Source of the DNA: Pseudomonadota bacterium
Lineage (GTDB): Bacteria; Pseudomonadota; Gammaproteobacteria; Xanthomonadales; Xanthomonadaceae
Length of the DNA stretch: 8,364 bases
Assembly: GCA_023393895.1 (NCBI GenBank)
Contig: JAEXBT010000136.1
Coordinates: 1-8,364 of the forward strand
Direction: 5' to 3'
Shown here: piece by piece, positions 1 through 7,470 of the stretch
How the letters are laid out: every line of letters begins with the position of its first letter
How positions within the stretch are numbered: position 1 is the stretch's first letter
Program-made: the position numbers and the translations under genes
The notes under the pieces: generated by a model
The model's database searches: none
What the model saw: only the letters and a program-made list of their open reading frames with translations
What the model was told of the DNA's origin: nothing

Positions 1-280
1 CGATCAGCCACAGCAGGTGGTTGAGCTGCCCCGACCGCCAGGCTTCGCCGAGCGCATCCGGCACGTCGAGCGCGATCAGCCGCACTGCCTCGTCGATGAT
101 CAGCTTGCCGAGGTACAGCATCACCACCGGCAGCAGCGCGCGGATCAGGCGCAAGCCGATGCTGGCGATCGTCATCGTCTTGCTGGTGGCCCAGATCTCG
201 CGCAGGAACGGCGGGATGTTGCGCATCGCGCTGACCCGCTGGCGGAAATCGAGTTGTTGCTGCGGCATCGGCGGTGGCAT
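1..280 (-). CDS. ABC transporter, N-terminal transmembrane domain (partial, runs off left edge)
   Basis: Only the first 93 residues are in the window; the gene continues past base 1 on the minus strand. The ATG at 280-278 gives MPPPMPQQQLDFRQR; a second in-frame ATG at 268 is an alternative start, and an in-frame TAA at 292-290 rules out any start further upstream. Around residues 21-64 the sequence NIPPFLREIWATSKTMT, then a hydrophobic helix (about 38-60) ending LGKLIIDEAV, looks like the opening of fused ATPase/permease half-transporters of the ABC exporter type, where a loop carrying KxIID follows the first membrane helix. No nucleotide-binding domain is visible because of the cut, so substrate and direction are unknown. 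It lies 56 bases after the TonB-receptor stop, same strand, so it is probably the third gene of that operon. No clear Shine-Dalgarno is visible. Family call is from pattern recognition of the N-terminus only. Confidence 0.72.
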   Translation of the reverse strand, partial: MPPPMPQQQLDFRQRVSAMRNIPPFLREIWATSKTMTIASIGLRLIRALLPVVMLYLGKLIIDEAVRLIALDVPDALGEAWRSGQLNHLLWLI

Positions 281-336
281 TGCGGCAGCTTAAGTGTGCA
301 CGGGTCGTGGTGACGTGAGCGGGGTGAGGCCGTTGC

Positions 337-2435
337 TCATTCCGCGCCGGTCCAGCCCACGCCAAGGGTGAAACTTCGCCCCGGCGCCGGTTCGAAGCTG
401 CGGCCGTTGGCCTCGTTGACGATCACCGAGCCCACGTGGCGCCGGTCGAACAGATTGTCGATTCTGGCAAAGGCATGCCAACCGGGAGCGTCCGGATGCC
501 GCCAGCGCAGTGCGAGCGCGTGCCGCAAGTGGCCCGGGGCCGAGGCGCTGCCGGTATCGTCGATCGGGATCGCGGCATTGCCGGCGGCCTCCCAGGCCAG
601 CGCGAGGCTGCGATCGGCCCGGTGCCAGTCGAGCGCGAGATACCCGGAGCTGCGCGGGATGCCGGCGATGCGGCTGCCGGCGCGGATCTCGCGCAATTCG
701 GCAACACCGCCTCGCAGGACCCGGCGAGGCCAGCCCGCGGTGTAGCGTGCATCGATCCATTGCAGCATCGCGCGGAAGTCGAGATGGGGGTTGAGGGTCG
801 CGCGCAGGCTGCCTTCGATACCGTGGCGGCGGGTGCGGGCGGCGTGGCGAAGGCGCTGCGGCCGCTACTCGACTGCACCTGCACGATCTCGCCGCGCCCA
901 TCGATCCGGTAGGCGGCGAGGCTGCCCTCAAGGTCGTCGGTGCGCCAGCGCATGCCTGCCTCGATGCTGTTGAAACGCGCCGGAGAGAGCGCGAAATTGA
1001 AGCCACCGCTGCCATCCGGCCGGTAGGCGAGTTCGGTGACGGTCGGTGTCTCGTAGCCGCTGCCGACGCTGGCGAAGAACTCGCCAGCGTCGATGCGACG
1101 TGCCAGACCAGCGGCGAATGCGTCTTCACGATAGACCGTCCCGCCACTGTCATCGCCATTGCCGGGCGCCAGGTAATGGTCGCGCGAGGCGAGGCGCAGC
1201 CGCCCATGCCGCGCGCTTGCCAGCCCCGACCACGCATCATTGAACCGCGCCTCACCGCTCAGCCAGACATCGCGGCTGTCGACGCGGTTGGATTCGTCGC
1301 GACGCAGCCGCCCGCGTACGCCAAGCCGCCCCCCGGCATGGTTTTCGAAACCGCGGCGCGCCTCGTCCAGTCGGCCCAGGTCGATGCCGGCCGCCCAGTT
1401 CACGCGCCCGTCGCTACGCAGGTGCGAGAGCGACACACCGTGGCTGCGACGAGCCAAGTCGATCACGCCGCCGGGATGGCCCGGCGCCTGCTGCACCGCA
1501 ACCGGAATGGCGAGGAACTGCTCGATGTCGCGGCGCGAGTGCCAGGCCGCCATCCGGGTTTCGCTGTACGCATCGTGTTGCCAACGCCAGTGCAGGCCGG
1601 CCTGACGCTGGTCGATGCGCTTGCGGGTGTCGAAGGCGAGGGCGACCGCGTCGGTGCTGTCGGGCGCGGCGCGCCATTGCGCAGGCGTGAGGCCGAGCGG
1701 ATCGTCGGTCTCGGGCTGGCGCAGTGCATCCAGCACGAAGCGGATCTCGTGTGCCGGAGCGGGCGCCCAACGCGCGATGACGTGCGCTTCGTCACGGCGG
1801 GCTGCGCTGTGCGGACGGTGCCCGTTGGTGCGGAAGTGCATCAGGCCGGCGCGTCCGCGCCACTCGCCGGCGCCGGCATCGCCCCGGACCACGAAGCGCC
1901 GGCTGCCGTGGCTGCCCAGCCAGCCCTGCAGGCGGGGCGAGGCGGCTTCCCCTGGTTCACTGCTGCCGATCAACGCGCCGCCGGCGGCGTTGCCATGCTG
2001 CAGCGCAAGCGGGCCGCGCAGCACATCGATGCGGTCGAGCATCGACAGGGCGAAGCCGGAAGCCTGGCCTTGGCCGTCGAGTGCACTGGCCGGGATGCCG
2101 TCGGTGACCAGCACTATCCCCCGGATCCCGAAGGTGCTGCGCGCACCGAAGCCGCGACTCTGAAGCTGCAGATCCTGTGCATGGTTGTGGCGCTCCAACG
2201 CAAGCACGCCGGGGACGGCTTGCAGCGTTTCGGCGAGGCTGACCTGGCGCTGGCCATCACGCAGGGCGCCACCGTCGATCACCGTCACTGCACCGGGAAG
2301 GTGGGTGAGGGGGACGCGATGGCCGCTGACCTCGATCCGGTCAAGCGTCTCGGCATCCTGCTGCGCACGCGCGGACAGGCTGGCCACCGCCAAGAGCGTT
2401 GCCGGGACCAGCCAAAGGGCCGACCGGCGCTTCAC
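337..2435 (-). pseudogene. TonB-dependent outer-membrane receptor, PqqU/YncD-like, with a one-base frameshift
   Basis: Outer-membrane beta-barrel receptor that would import a ligand using TonB energy. The GTG at 2435 is chosen because it is immediately followed by a clean signal peptide (residues 1-24, KRRSALWLVPATLLA, cleavage after SARA). A TonB-box-like LDRIEVSG lies at 31-38. The plug domain spans about 45-160, with QSRGFGARSTFGIRG, DGIPASALDGQGQ and RIDVLRGPLALQHGNAAGG. Barrel strands follow. The plug and the C-terminal NLFDRRHVGSVIVNEANGRSFEPAPGRS resemble YncD/PqqU, the PQQ transporter of E. coli; this ligand is inferred from memory of the family. The reading frame breaks near 840-842: upstream ends ...SAFATP, downstream resumes ARTRRHGIEG in another frame and ends GVGWTGAE at 337. 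One missing base restores the usual motif and about 699 residues. Unrepaired, translation runs to 423 (670 residues) with a nonsense C-terminus lacking the final strands. Sequencing error in GC-rich sequence or a real inactivation are both possible. Confidence 0.86.
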
Positions 2436-3076
2436 AGGTCGCGATCCGCGCGGAGAGATGCGTCGCCGTGGCGCAACGCGGTTGGCAGGTGCCAGCCATA
2501 GCGCAATGCCGCCATCCGCAACCCGAACACCACCACCACCGCGACCATCACCGTGGGCGTGGCCGGCCACTGCAGCGTCTGGCCAAGCGCGATCAGGCTG
2601 GCGCCGGCCAGCGCGGCGACCGCGTAGAGTTCAGCGCGCAGCACCAGCGGCACCTGGGCCAGCAGCACGTCGCGCACCACCCCGCCACCGACGCCGGTCA
2701 ACACGCCGAGCAGTGGCGCCATCAGGGGGCTGAGTCCCGCATCAAGCGCCTTCATCGTGCCGAGCACGGCGAACACGGCAAGGCCGATCGCGTCGAAGAT
2801 GCGCACCGGCTGCTGCAGCCGTTCGATCGCCGGGCTCCACAGGAAGCCGATCGCACCGGCCGCGATCCAGATCGCCGGATACTGCCAGTGCACGAGGGCG
2901 GCGGGCGGCGTGGCGCCGATCAGGACGTCACGGGTGATTCCACCAGCGCTGGCGGTGGCAAAGGCCAGCACCATCACGCCGAACACGTCCAGCCGGTGGC
3001 GCGCGGCCATGGTTGCGCCGCTGAGCGCGAACACGAAGGTGCCGATCAGGTCGAGCAGGCTGAGCAGGGTGTCCAT
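2432..3076 (-). CDS. TRIC-family (UPF0126, YicG/YadS-like) trimeric cation channel protein
   Basis: 214-residue inner-membrane protein, normal length for the bacterial TRIC/UPF0126 family (prokaryotic trimeric intracellular cation channels, K+/Na+ permeable in studied members). It shows the two-repeat architecture: repeat 1 about residues 5-85 with GGITRD at 45-50, and repeat 2 about 92-170 with GGGVVRD at 130-136. The glycine-rich turn plus conserved Arg-Asp in each repeat is the family signature. About seven hydrophobic segments are visible, starting LLSLLDLIGTFVFALSGATMAA and ending with MVAVVVVFGLRMAA, followed by a polar tail. The start is the ATG at 3076; no good Shine-Dalgarno is visible upstream. 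The TGA stop (2434-2432) overlaps the GTG start of the receptor gene as GTGA, so the two are likely translationally coupled. Physiological role of bacterial members is still unclear. Confidence 0.9.
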   Translation of the reverse strand: MDTLLSLLDLIGTFVFALSGATMAARHRLDVFGVMVLAFATASAGGITRDVLIGATPPAALVHWQYPAIWIAAGAIGFLWSPAIERLQQPVRIFDAIGLAVFAVLGTMKALDAGLSPLMAPLLGVLTGVGGGVVRDVLLAQVPLVLRAELYAVAALAGASLIALGQTLQWPATPTVMVAVVVVFGLRMAALRYGWHLPTALRHGDASLRADRDL

Positions 3077-3214
3077 CGTGGCATTGTGGGCGATAGAACG
3101 CAGGACCGTGCATCGGTGCCGATCGGTTCCGTCTATCGCGGTGATCGTATCCGGCCAAGAATGTGCCGGAACCCGCGGCTAAAATGAGCGTTTCGCCAAA
3201 CCGGAAGCCGCATC
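3077..3214. promoter_or_regulatory. Divergent intergenic region between TRIC operon and fumarase
   Basis: 138 bases separating two divergent genes, so promoters for both should lie here. For the fumarase, TAAAAT at 3180-3185 matches the sigma-70 -10 consensus in five of six positions and would place the transcript start near 3192, giving a leader of about 23 bases. No convincing -35 lies at the usual distance. On the minus strand, TTGGCC then 17 bases then TAGACG is a weak candidate for the TRIC operon. No operator palindrome stands out. The assignment as a promoter region rests on gene orientation; the boxes are guesses from consensus matching. Confidence 0.4.
3203..3207 (+). promoter_or_regulatory. 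Ribosome binding site deciding the fumarase GTG start
   Basis: GGAAG lies 7 bases before the GTG at 3215, a suitable spacing. It supports GTG as the initiator, and the protein from there aligns with the typical class I fumarase N-terminus (xxIxQEDFIQSVADALQYISYYHP). Confidence 0.55.
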
Positions 3215-4744
3215 GTGGGCCAGCCCGTCGCCATCCAGCAGGAAGATTTCATCCAGTCCGTCGCCGATGCACTGCAGTACATCAGCTATTACCACCCGGT
3301 CGACTACATCCGGAACCTGGCCGCCGCGTACGAACGGGAAGAATCACCCGCGGCCAAGGACGCCATGGCGCAGATCCTGATCAATTCGCGGATGTGCGCA
3401 GAAGGCCATCGCCCGATCTGCCAGGACACCGGCATCGTCACCGTGTTCCTCGAAATCGGGATGGACGTGACCTGGCCGGACGCGACGGTGGGCATCGAGG
3501 ACATGGTCAACGAAGGCGTGCGCCGCGCCTACGCGCATCCGGACAACAAGCTGCGTGCCCCGGTGCTGGCCGACACGGCCGGCAAGCGCCGCAACACGGG
3601 CGACAACACCCCGGCAGTGGTCAACATGAAGGTGGTGCCGGGCGGCACGGTGGACGTGATCGTCGCGGCGAAGGGCGGCGGCTCCGAGGCGAAGAGCAAG
3701 TTCGCGATGCTCAATCCGTCGGATTCGGTCGTGGACTGGGTGCTGAAGACGGTGCCAACCATGGGCGCCGGCTGGTGCCCGCCGGGGATGCTTGGCATCG
3801 GCATCGGCGGCACCGCGGAAAAAGCGATGCTGCTGGCGAAGGAGGCGCTGATGGAGCCGATCGACATCACCGACCTGAAGTCGCGCGGGGCGTCCAATCG
3901 CGCCGAGGAACTGCGGTTGGAGCTGTTCGACAAGGTCAATGCGCTCGGCATCGGTGCGCAGGGCTTGGGCGGCCTGACCACCGTGCTCGATATCAAGGTC
4001 AAGGACTATCCCACCCACGCCGCCAACCTGCCGGTGGCGATGATTCCCAACTGCGCGGCCACCCGGCACGCCCACTTCACCCTCGATGGCAGTGGCCCGG
4101 TGATGCTGGATCCGCCCTCGCTGGCCGACTGGCCGGAGCTCACCTACGACGCATCGAAGGGCAAGCGCGTCGACCTTGACGCCGTGACGAAAGAGGAAGT
4201 CGCAAGCTGGCAACCCGGCGACGTGCTGCTGCTCAACGGCAAGTTGCTGACCGGCCGCGACGCCGCGCACAAGCGCATGACCGACATGCTCAACCGCGGC
4301 GAGGCGCTGCCGGTGGACCTCAGGGAACGCTTCATCTATTACGTCGGCCCGGTCGATCCGGTGCGCGACGAGGTCGTCGGTCCGGCGGGTCCGACCACCG
4401 CCACGCGCATGGACAAGTTCACCCGGCAGATGCTGGAGGAGACCGGGCTTGCCGGCATGGTCGGCAAGGCCGAGCGCGGACCGATCGCGATCGATGCGAT
4501 CCGTGACCACGGTGCCGCCTACCTGATGGCGGTCGGTGGTTCCGCCTATCTCGTCTCCAAGGCGATCAAGGCCGCGAAGGTGCTCGCCTTCGAGGACCTC
4601 GGCATGGAGGCGATCTACGAGTTCGAGGTACAGGACATGCCGGTGACCGTCGCTGTGGATGCGCGCGGCACCTCGGTGCACGAGACCGGCCCCAGGCATT
4701 GGGCCGCGAAGATCGCGGGTATCCCGGTGGTGGTCGAGGGCTAG
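3215..4744 (+). CDS. fumA: Class I fumarate hydratase ([4Fe-4S]-dependent fumarase)
   Basis: Cytosolic TCA-cycle enzyme interconverting fumarate and L-malate; the class is oxygen-sensitive because of a catalytic iron-sulfur cluster. 509 residues, normal for the family, with the N-terminal alpha domain followed by the C-terminal beta domain (about 330-509). The three expected cluster cysteines are C69 (in ICQDTG), C188 (in GWCPPG) and C280 (in PNCAATRH); their spacing of 119 and 92 residues is close to E. coli FumA as I recall it. D71, two residues after C69, matches the catalytic base described for Leishmania fumarase, and R348, T394, R398 and K418 match substrate-contact residues by spacing; these correspondences are from memory. 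The conserved TSVHETGP lies at 486-493. It starts at GTG, supported by GGAAG 7 bases upstream. It appears monocistronic and ends convergently, overlapping the MscS gene by 4 bases. Nothing essential is missing. FumA and FumB types cannot be told apart here. Confidence 0.97.
   Translation: MGQPVAIQQEDFIQSVADALQYISYYHPVDYIRNLAAAYEREESPAAKDAMAQILINSRMCAEGHRPICQDTGIVTVFLEIGMDVTWPDATVGIEDMVNEGVRRAYAHPDNKLRAPVLADTAGKRRNTGDNTPAVVNMKVVPGGTVDVIVAAKGGGSEAKSKFAMLNPSDSVVDWVLKTVPTMGAGWCPPGMLGIGIGGTAEKAMLLAKEALMEPIDITDLKSRGASNRAEELRLELFDKVNALGIGAQGLGGLTTVLDIKVKDYPTHAANLPVAMIPNCAATRHAHFTLDGSGPVMLDPPSLADWPELTYDASKGKRVDLDAVTKEEVASWQPGDVLLLNGKLLTGRDAAHKRMTDMLNRGEALPVDLRERFIYYVGPVDPVRDEVVGPAGPTTATRMDKFTRQMLEETGLAGMVGKAERGPIAIDAIRDHGAAYLMAVGGSAYLVSKAIKAAKVLAFEDLGMEAIYEFEVQDMPVTVAVDARGTSVHETGPRHWAAKIAGIPVVVEG
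4741..4744. other. Shared palindromic stop codon (CTAG) of two convergent genes
   Basis: The tetranucleotide CTAG reads TAG on both strands. On the plus strand GGC-TAG ends the fumarase (...VVVEG); on the minus strand GCC-TAG ends the BON-MscS gene (...GPDA). The coding regions therefore overlap tail to tail by 4 bases and leave no room for an intergenic terminator. I saw no strong hairpin with a T-run on either side. Confidence 0.93.
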
Positions 4745-6066
4745 GCGTCCGGGCCGTCCGGTGGCGCGGGCTTGAGCAGGTCCGCGCCTTCCTCGGCGTC
4801 CCCTGCGTGGCGGATCTGCGCGTCCAGCGTCCGGTCGACCGAGGTGTCACGGCGCTTGCCGCTGTCGCTGGAATGGACTTCCTCCGCCTCGTCGCGGCAG
4901 AGCACGATCCGCTGCACGCCATCCGGTGGGGTGAGGCCAGCCGCGCGCAGGCGATGACGGACCAGGCGCATCGCCTCGCTGCGGGTCTTGGCGAGGTCGT
5001 TCTCGTGCTGGTTGATCCAGCCGGTGAAGCGCAGGGTCGCGTTGTCGTTGGCCAGCGTGTCGATCAATGCGGCGGGCGCAGGGTCTTCAAGCACGCCGTC
5101 CATGCTGCGCAGGGCCTCGATGCCGAGGTCCATCGCATCGCCCCACGAGCGGCCGGTGGCAATGTTGGTGCTGAACTCGAAGCGCCGCTTGGGATTGCGG
5201 CTGAAGTTCAGCATCACCGACTTGAACACCAGCGAGTTCGGCAGCAGCAGGTGGTTGCCGTCCAGCGTCATCAGCTGGGTCGCGCGCGAATTCAGGGCGA
5301 CCACGCGGCCTTCGTGCGAATCGATGCGGACCAGGTCGCCCGGGCTGAACGGCCGCCGCAGCGACAGCAGGATGCCGGCGATGTAGTTCTCGGCGATGTC
5401 CTTGAAGGCGAAACCGAGGACCAGACCGACCACGCCCGCCGAACCGAGCACGGCGCCAACCAGCGATGTGACGCCGAGCAGGTCGAGCGCCAGCAGGATG
5501 CCGCCGATGGTGACCAGCCACTGCACCACGTTGCGGATCAGGCCATCCATGTACGGATTGCTGCCACCCAAGCGCTTGAGGAAGCGCAGGCGTCGGCTGA
5601 GCCGCCCACCCAGCCATGCCGCCAGCATCACGATCAGGATCGCGACCAGCAGCAGGGGCAGGTTGGCGACCAGACGCACCAGCTTGCCCTTCACCTCTTC
5701 CAATGCCGCCGAGAAACGCACGCCCAGGTCAGGGTCCAGGGCGATGCGGTCCTGCACCTTTTCCACGCCACGGGTGTCAGCGGCGATTGCGGTGGCCTGC
5801 TTGCGATCGGGGACGGCCGGCACCTGACCCGAGAGCGTGGCGACACCGCCGGCGACTTCGGCATCGACCTCGCGCAGGTCGGACTCCTGCTGCAGTTTTT
5901 GCTCAACCTGGCGTTCGGCCTGCAGGTCGGCGCGGGTGACTTCGGTCGGTGCGGGCGCAGCGGTCTGCGCGAAGGCGGGCGCCGCGCACAACACCGCGCA
6001 CAGCGCCAGCAGGGAAGCCGCGGCGTGGCGGCGGAAACGGGAGGGGGAGTGGCGGGTCATCGGCAT
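4741..6066 (-). CDS. MscS-family mechanosensitive channel with periplasmic BON domain
   Basis: 441-residue inner-membrane channel expected to open under membrane tension and release solutes on hypo-osmotic shock. In order: signal peptide (1-33, cleavage after AFA); a linker; a BON domain (about 45-112, with EVDAEVAGGVATLSGQVP and a VEKVQDRI end), which would sit in the periplasm and may bind phospholipid or envelope partners; three membrane helices (about 128-152, 175-198 and 201-235). The third is the pore helix, GSAGVVGLVLGFAFKDIAENYIAG, followed by the MscS beta domain (RRPFSPGDLVRI ... LLLPNSLVFKSVMLNFSRNP) and a C-terminal alpha/beta domain to about 395. The last ~45 residues are charged, low in hydrophobicity and probably disordered. 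The start is ATG 6066; ATG 6060 is an equal alternative, and no clear Shine-Dalgarno separates them. It follows the cardiolipin synthase gene by 28 bases, consistent with one transcript. Presence of BON plus a cleavable signal is a known but less common MscS arrangement. Confidence 0.92.
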   Translation of the reverse strand: MPMTRHSPSRFRRHAAASLLALCAVLCAAPAFAQTAAPAPTEVTRADLQAERQVEQKLQQESDLREVDAEVAGGVATLSGQVPAVPDRKQATAIAADTRGVEKVQDRIALDPDLGVRFSAALEEVKGKLVRLVANLPLLLVAILIVMLAAWLGGRLSRRLRFLKRLGGSNPYMDGLIRNVVQWLVTIGGILLALDLLGVTSLVGAVLGSAGVVGLVLGFAFKDIAENYIAGILLSLRRPFSPGDLVRIDSHEGRVVALNSRATQLMTLDGNHLLLPNSLVFKSVMLNFSRNPKRRFEFSTNIATGRSWGDAMDLGIEALRSMDGVLEDPAPAALIDTLANDNATLRFTGWINQHENDLAKTRSEAMRLVRHRLRAAGLTPPDGVQRIVLCRDEAEEVHSSDSGKRRDTSVDRTLDAQIRHAGDAEEGADLLKPAPPDGPDA

Positions 6067-6094
6067 GGCGGCATTGTCGCCGATGCAGGGCCCT

Positions 6095-7393
6095 TCAGAG
6101 CTGGGATTTCAGCGGCAGCACGAACTTTTCCATGAACTTCTCCTTCCACGGCCGCTGCTGCCAGGTCTGGTAGGTGTAGCGCACGGTCGGTTTGAGGTCT
6201 TCCTCGAACACCTGGGTCATCCGCGCGGCGAAGTCGCGGTCGTAGATGTTGAGGCTGGCCTCGTCGTTGAGACGGAAGCTGCGCACGTCGAAGTTGGTCG
6301 AACCCACGCTCACCAGCAGCCCGTCCACGATCAGCACCTTGTTGTGCATCATCGTCGGTTGGTACTCATAGACTTCCACGCCGGCTTTCAGCAGCTCACC
6401 CCAGTGCGCCTTGGAAGCCAGTCGCACGGTTTCCGAATCGATGTGCTTGCCCGGCACGATGACCCGGATGCGCACGCCGCGATGCCGGGCGGCGACCAGT
6501 GCCTTCATGATCAGGTCGTCCGGCACGAAATAGGCGGCCTGAAGGTCGATGCTGTGTTCGGCCGCCGCGATCGCCATCAGGTACATCAGGTGCATCGACT
6601 CGCTGCCACCCGCGGGCGAGGCGATGAACATGTGGGCATCCATCGGGCCGGCCGTGGCGACGGCGGGGAAATACTCGGTGCCGTTGAGCACGACGCCGGT
6701 GGTCTTGATCCAGTTGTCGTTGAAGGCGGCTTGGAACTGGCTCACCACCGGACCGCGCACGCGGAAGTGGAGGTCGCGCCAGTGATCGGGGTCCTGCGCA
6801 TGGCCTGACCAGTTGTCGGCGATGCCGACGCCGCCGGTGAAGGCCAGTTCGCCGTCGATGACGAGCAGTTTGCGGTGCGTGCGGTTGTTGAGCCGGCCCA
6901 GGTTGTACCACTTGAGCGGTCGGTAATGGTGGATGACCACGCCCGCCTGTTCCATCTGGTCGAGCTGCGCGTCGTCCATCTTGATCGCGCCGACCCAGTC
7001 CACCAGCACGTTGACCTTCACGCCGGACCGGGCGCGCTCCGCCAGCGCGTCGGCGAAGCGCTGGCCCACATCACCCGACCAGTAGATGTAGGTCTCGAAA
7101 TTGATGTTGCGACGCGCCCCGCGGATCGCTTCGAGCATCGCCGGAAAGATCTCGTCGCCGTTCTCGAGGTCCTCGACCTGGTTGCCGGGGACGATCGATG
7201 GACCCAGCATCACGCCCAGTTCGCGCTTGAACTGCGGGTCCGCGACCGCATACCGATGCTCGATCTTGCGTTCGAGCTTCTTCTCCGGCGTGGCGAAGTT
7301 CATCGCCAGCACCACGGCCAGAAGGGTCACCAGCGCGGTGATCACGATGGTCCAGATCATGCGTCGGCGACTCCAGTTCAAGGGCATGGGCAT
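6095..7393 (-). CDS. cls: Cardiolipin synthase-type phospholipase D family protein
   Basis: Membrane-anchored phosphatidyltransferase, most likely joining phosphatidylglycerol (or a related donor) to form cardiolipin. 432 residues from ATG 7393; ATG 7387 (MPLNWSRRR) is an equally good start and neither has a clear Shine-Dalgarno. One N-terminal membrane helix (about 13-33, WTIVITALVTLLAVVLA) is preceded by arginines, so the catalytic part would face the periplasm side. Two complete HKD motifs are present: H173-x-K175-x4-D180 in THRKLLVIDGELAFTGG, and H350-x-K352-x4-D357 in MHNKVLIVDGLLVSVGSTNFDVRSF. The segment NINFETYIYWSGDVGQRFADAL (about 97-117) and the end of the second half, NDEASLNIYDRDFAARM, are typical of bacterial Cls. 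It is shorter than E. coli ClsA and has one membrane helix rather than two, so ClsA, ClsB or ClsC subtype is left open. The open frame continues upstream to 8011, but that part is a shadow of the DUF456 gene. Confidence 0.91.
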   Translation of the reverse strand: MPMPLNWSRRRMIWTIVITALVTLLAVVLAMNFATPEKKLERKIEHRYAVADPQFKRELGVMLGPSIVPGNQVEDLENGDEIFPAMLEAIRGARRNINFETYIYWSGDVGQRFADALAERARSGVKVNVLVDWVGAIKMDDAQLDQMEQAGVVIHHYRPLKWYNLGRLNNRTHRKLLVIDGELAFTGGVGIADNWSGHAQDPDHWRDLHFRVRGPVVSQFQAAFNDNWIKTTGVVLNGTEYFPAVATAGPMDAHMFIASPAGGSESMHLMYLMAIAAAEHSIDLQAAYFVPDDLIMKALVAARHRGVRIRVIVPGKHIDSETVRLASKAHWGELLKAGVEVYEYQPTMMHNKVLIVDGLLVSVGSTNFDVRSFRLNDEASLNIYDRDFAARMTQVFEEDLKPTVRYTYQTWQQRPWKEKFMEKFVLPLKSQL

Positions 7394-7470
7394 CGGGGAT
7401 GCGGGAGGAAAGCCGCCCCAGAATGCCGATAGCCGTGCGTGCAGCGGGTGAAGGCTGCGCAGGCCACCAC
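7394..7470 (-). other. Spacer between DUF456 and cardiolipin synthase genes
   Basis: 77 bases between two same-strand genes. I see no clear terminator hairpin or convincing promoter. The bases before the downstream ATG read CCTCC-rich rather than GGAGG-like, so the downstream gene seems to lack a standard ribosome binding site. Confidence 0.4.

Noticed and set aside
290..1255. 321-residue Arg/Pro-rich frame on the minus strand overlapping the receptor end
   Set aside because: Third frame of the receptor region; composition is a shadow and it matches neither the upstream nor the resumed receptor frame.
1176..2501. 441-residue open frame on the plus strand
   Set aside because: It is antisense to the TonB receptor, low in hydrophobic pattern and rich in Arg, Ala, His and Gln, as expected from the mirror of GC-rich coding sequence. 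No domain is recognisable.
3175..3211. Inverted repeat GCGGCT ... AGCCGC flanking the fumarase leader, overlapping its ribosome site
   Set aside because: Six-base arms with a 25-base loop, and the left arm overlaps the candidate -10 box, so it would not be in the transcript. Likely chance in GC-rich DNA.
3344..4699. 451-residue open frame on the minus strand
   Set aside because: Lies wholly inside the fumarase gene in antisense. The composition (many His, Arg, Val, Gly, Asp) is a codon-usage shadow; the fumarase on the other strand has all its catalytic residues.
4745..4765. CCGG-N5-CCGG near the convergent gene ends as a terminator
   Set aside because: Only a four-base stem, no T-run on either strand, and it is inside the coding end of the MscS gene.
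4699..6135. 478-residue open frame on the plus strand
   Set aside because: Antisense to the BON-MscS gene, rich in Gln, His, Arg and Asp, with no recognisable domain. The minus-strand protein is a clear family member.
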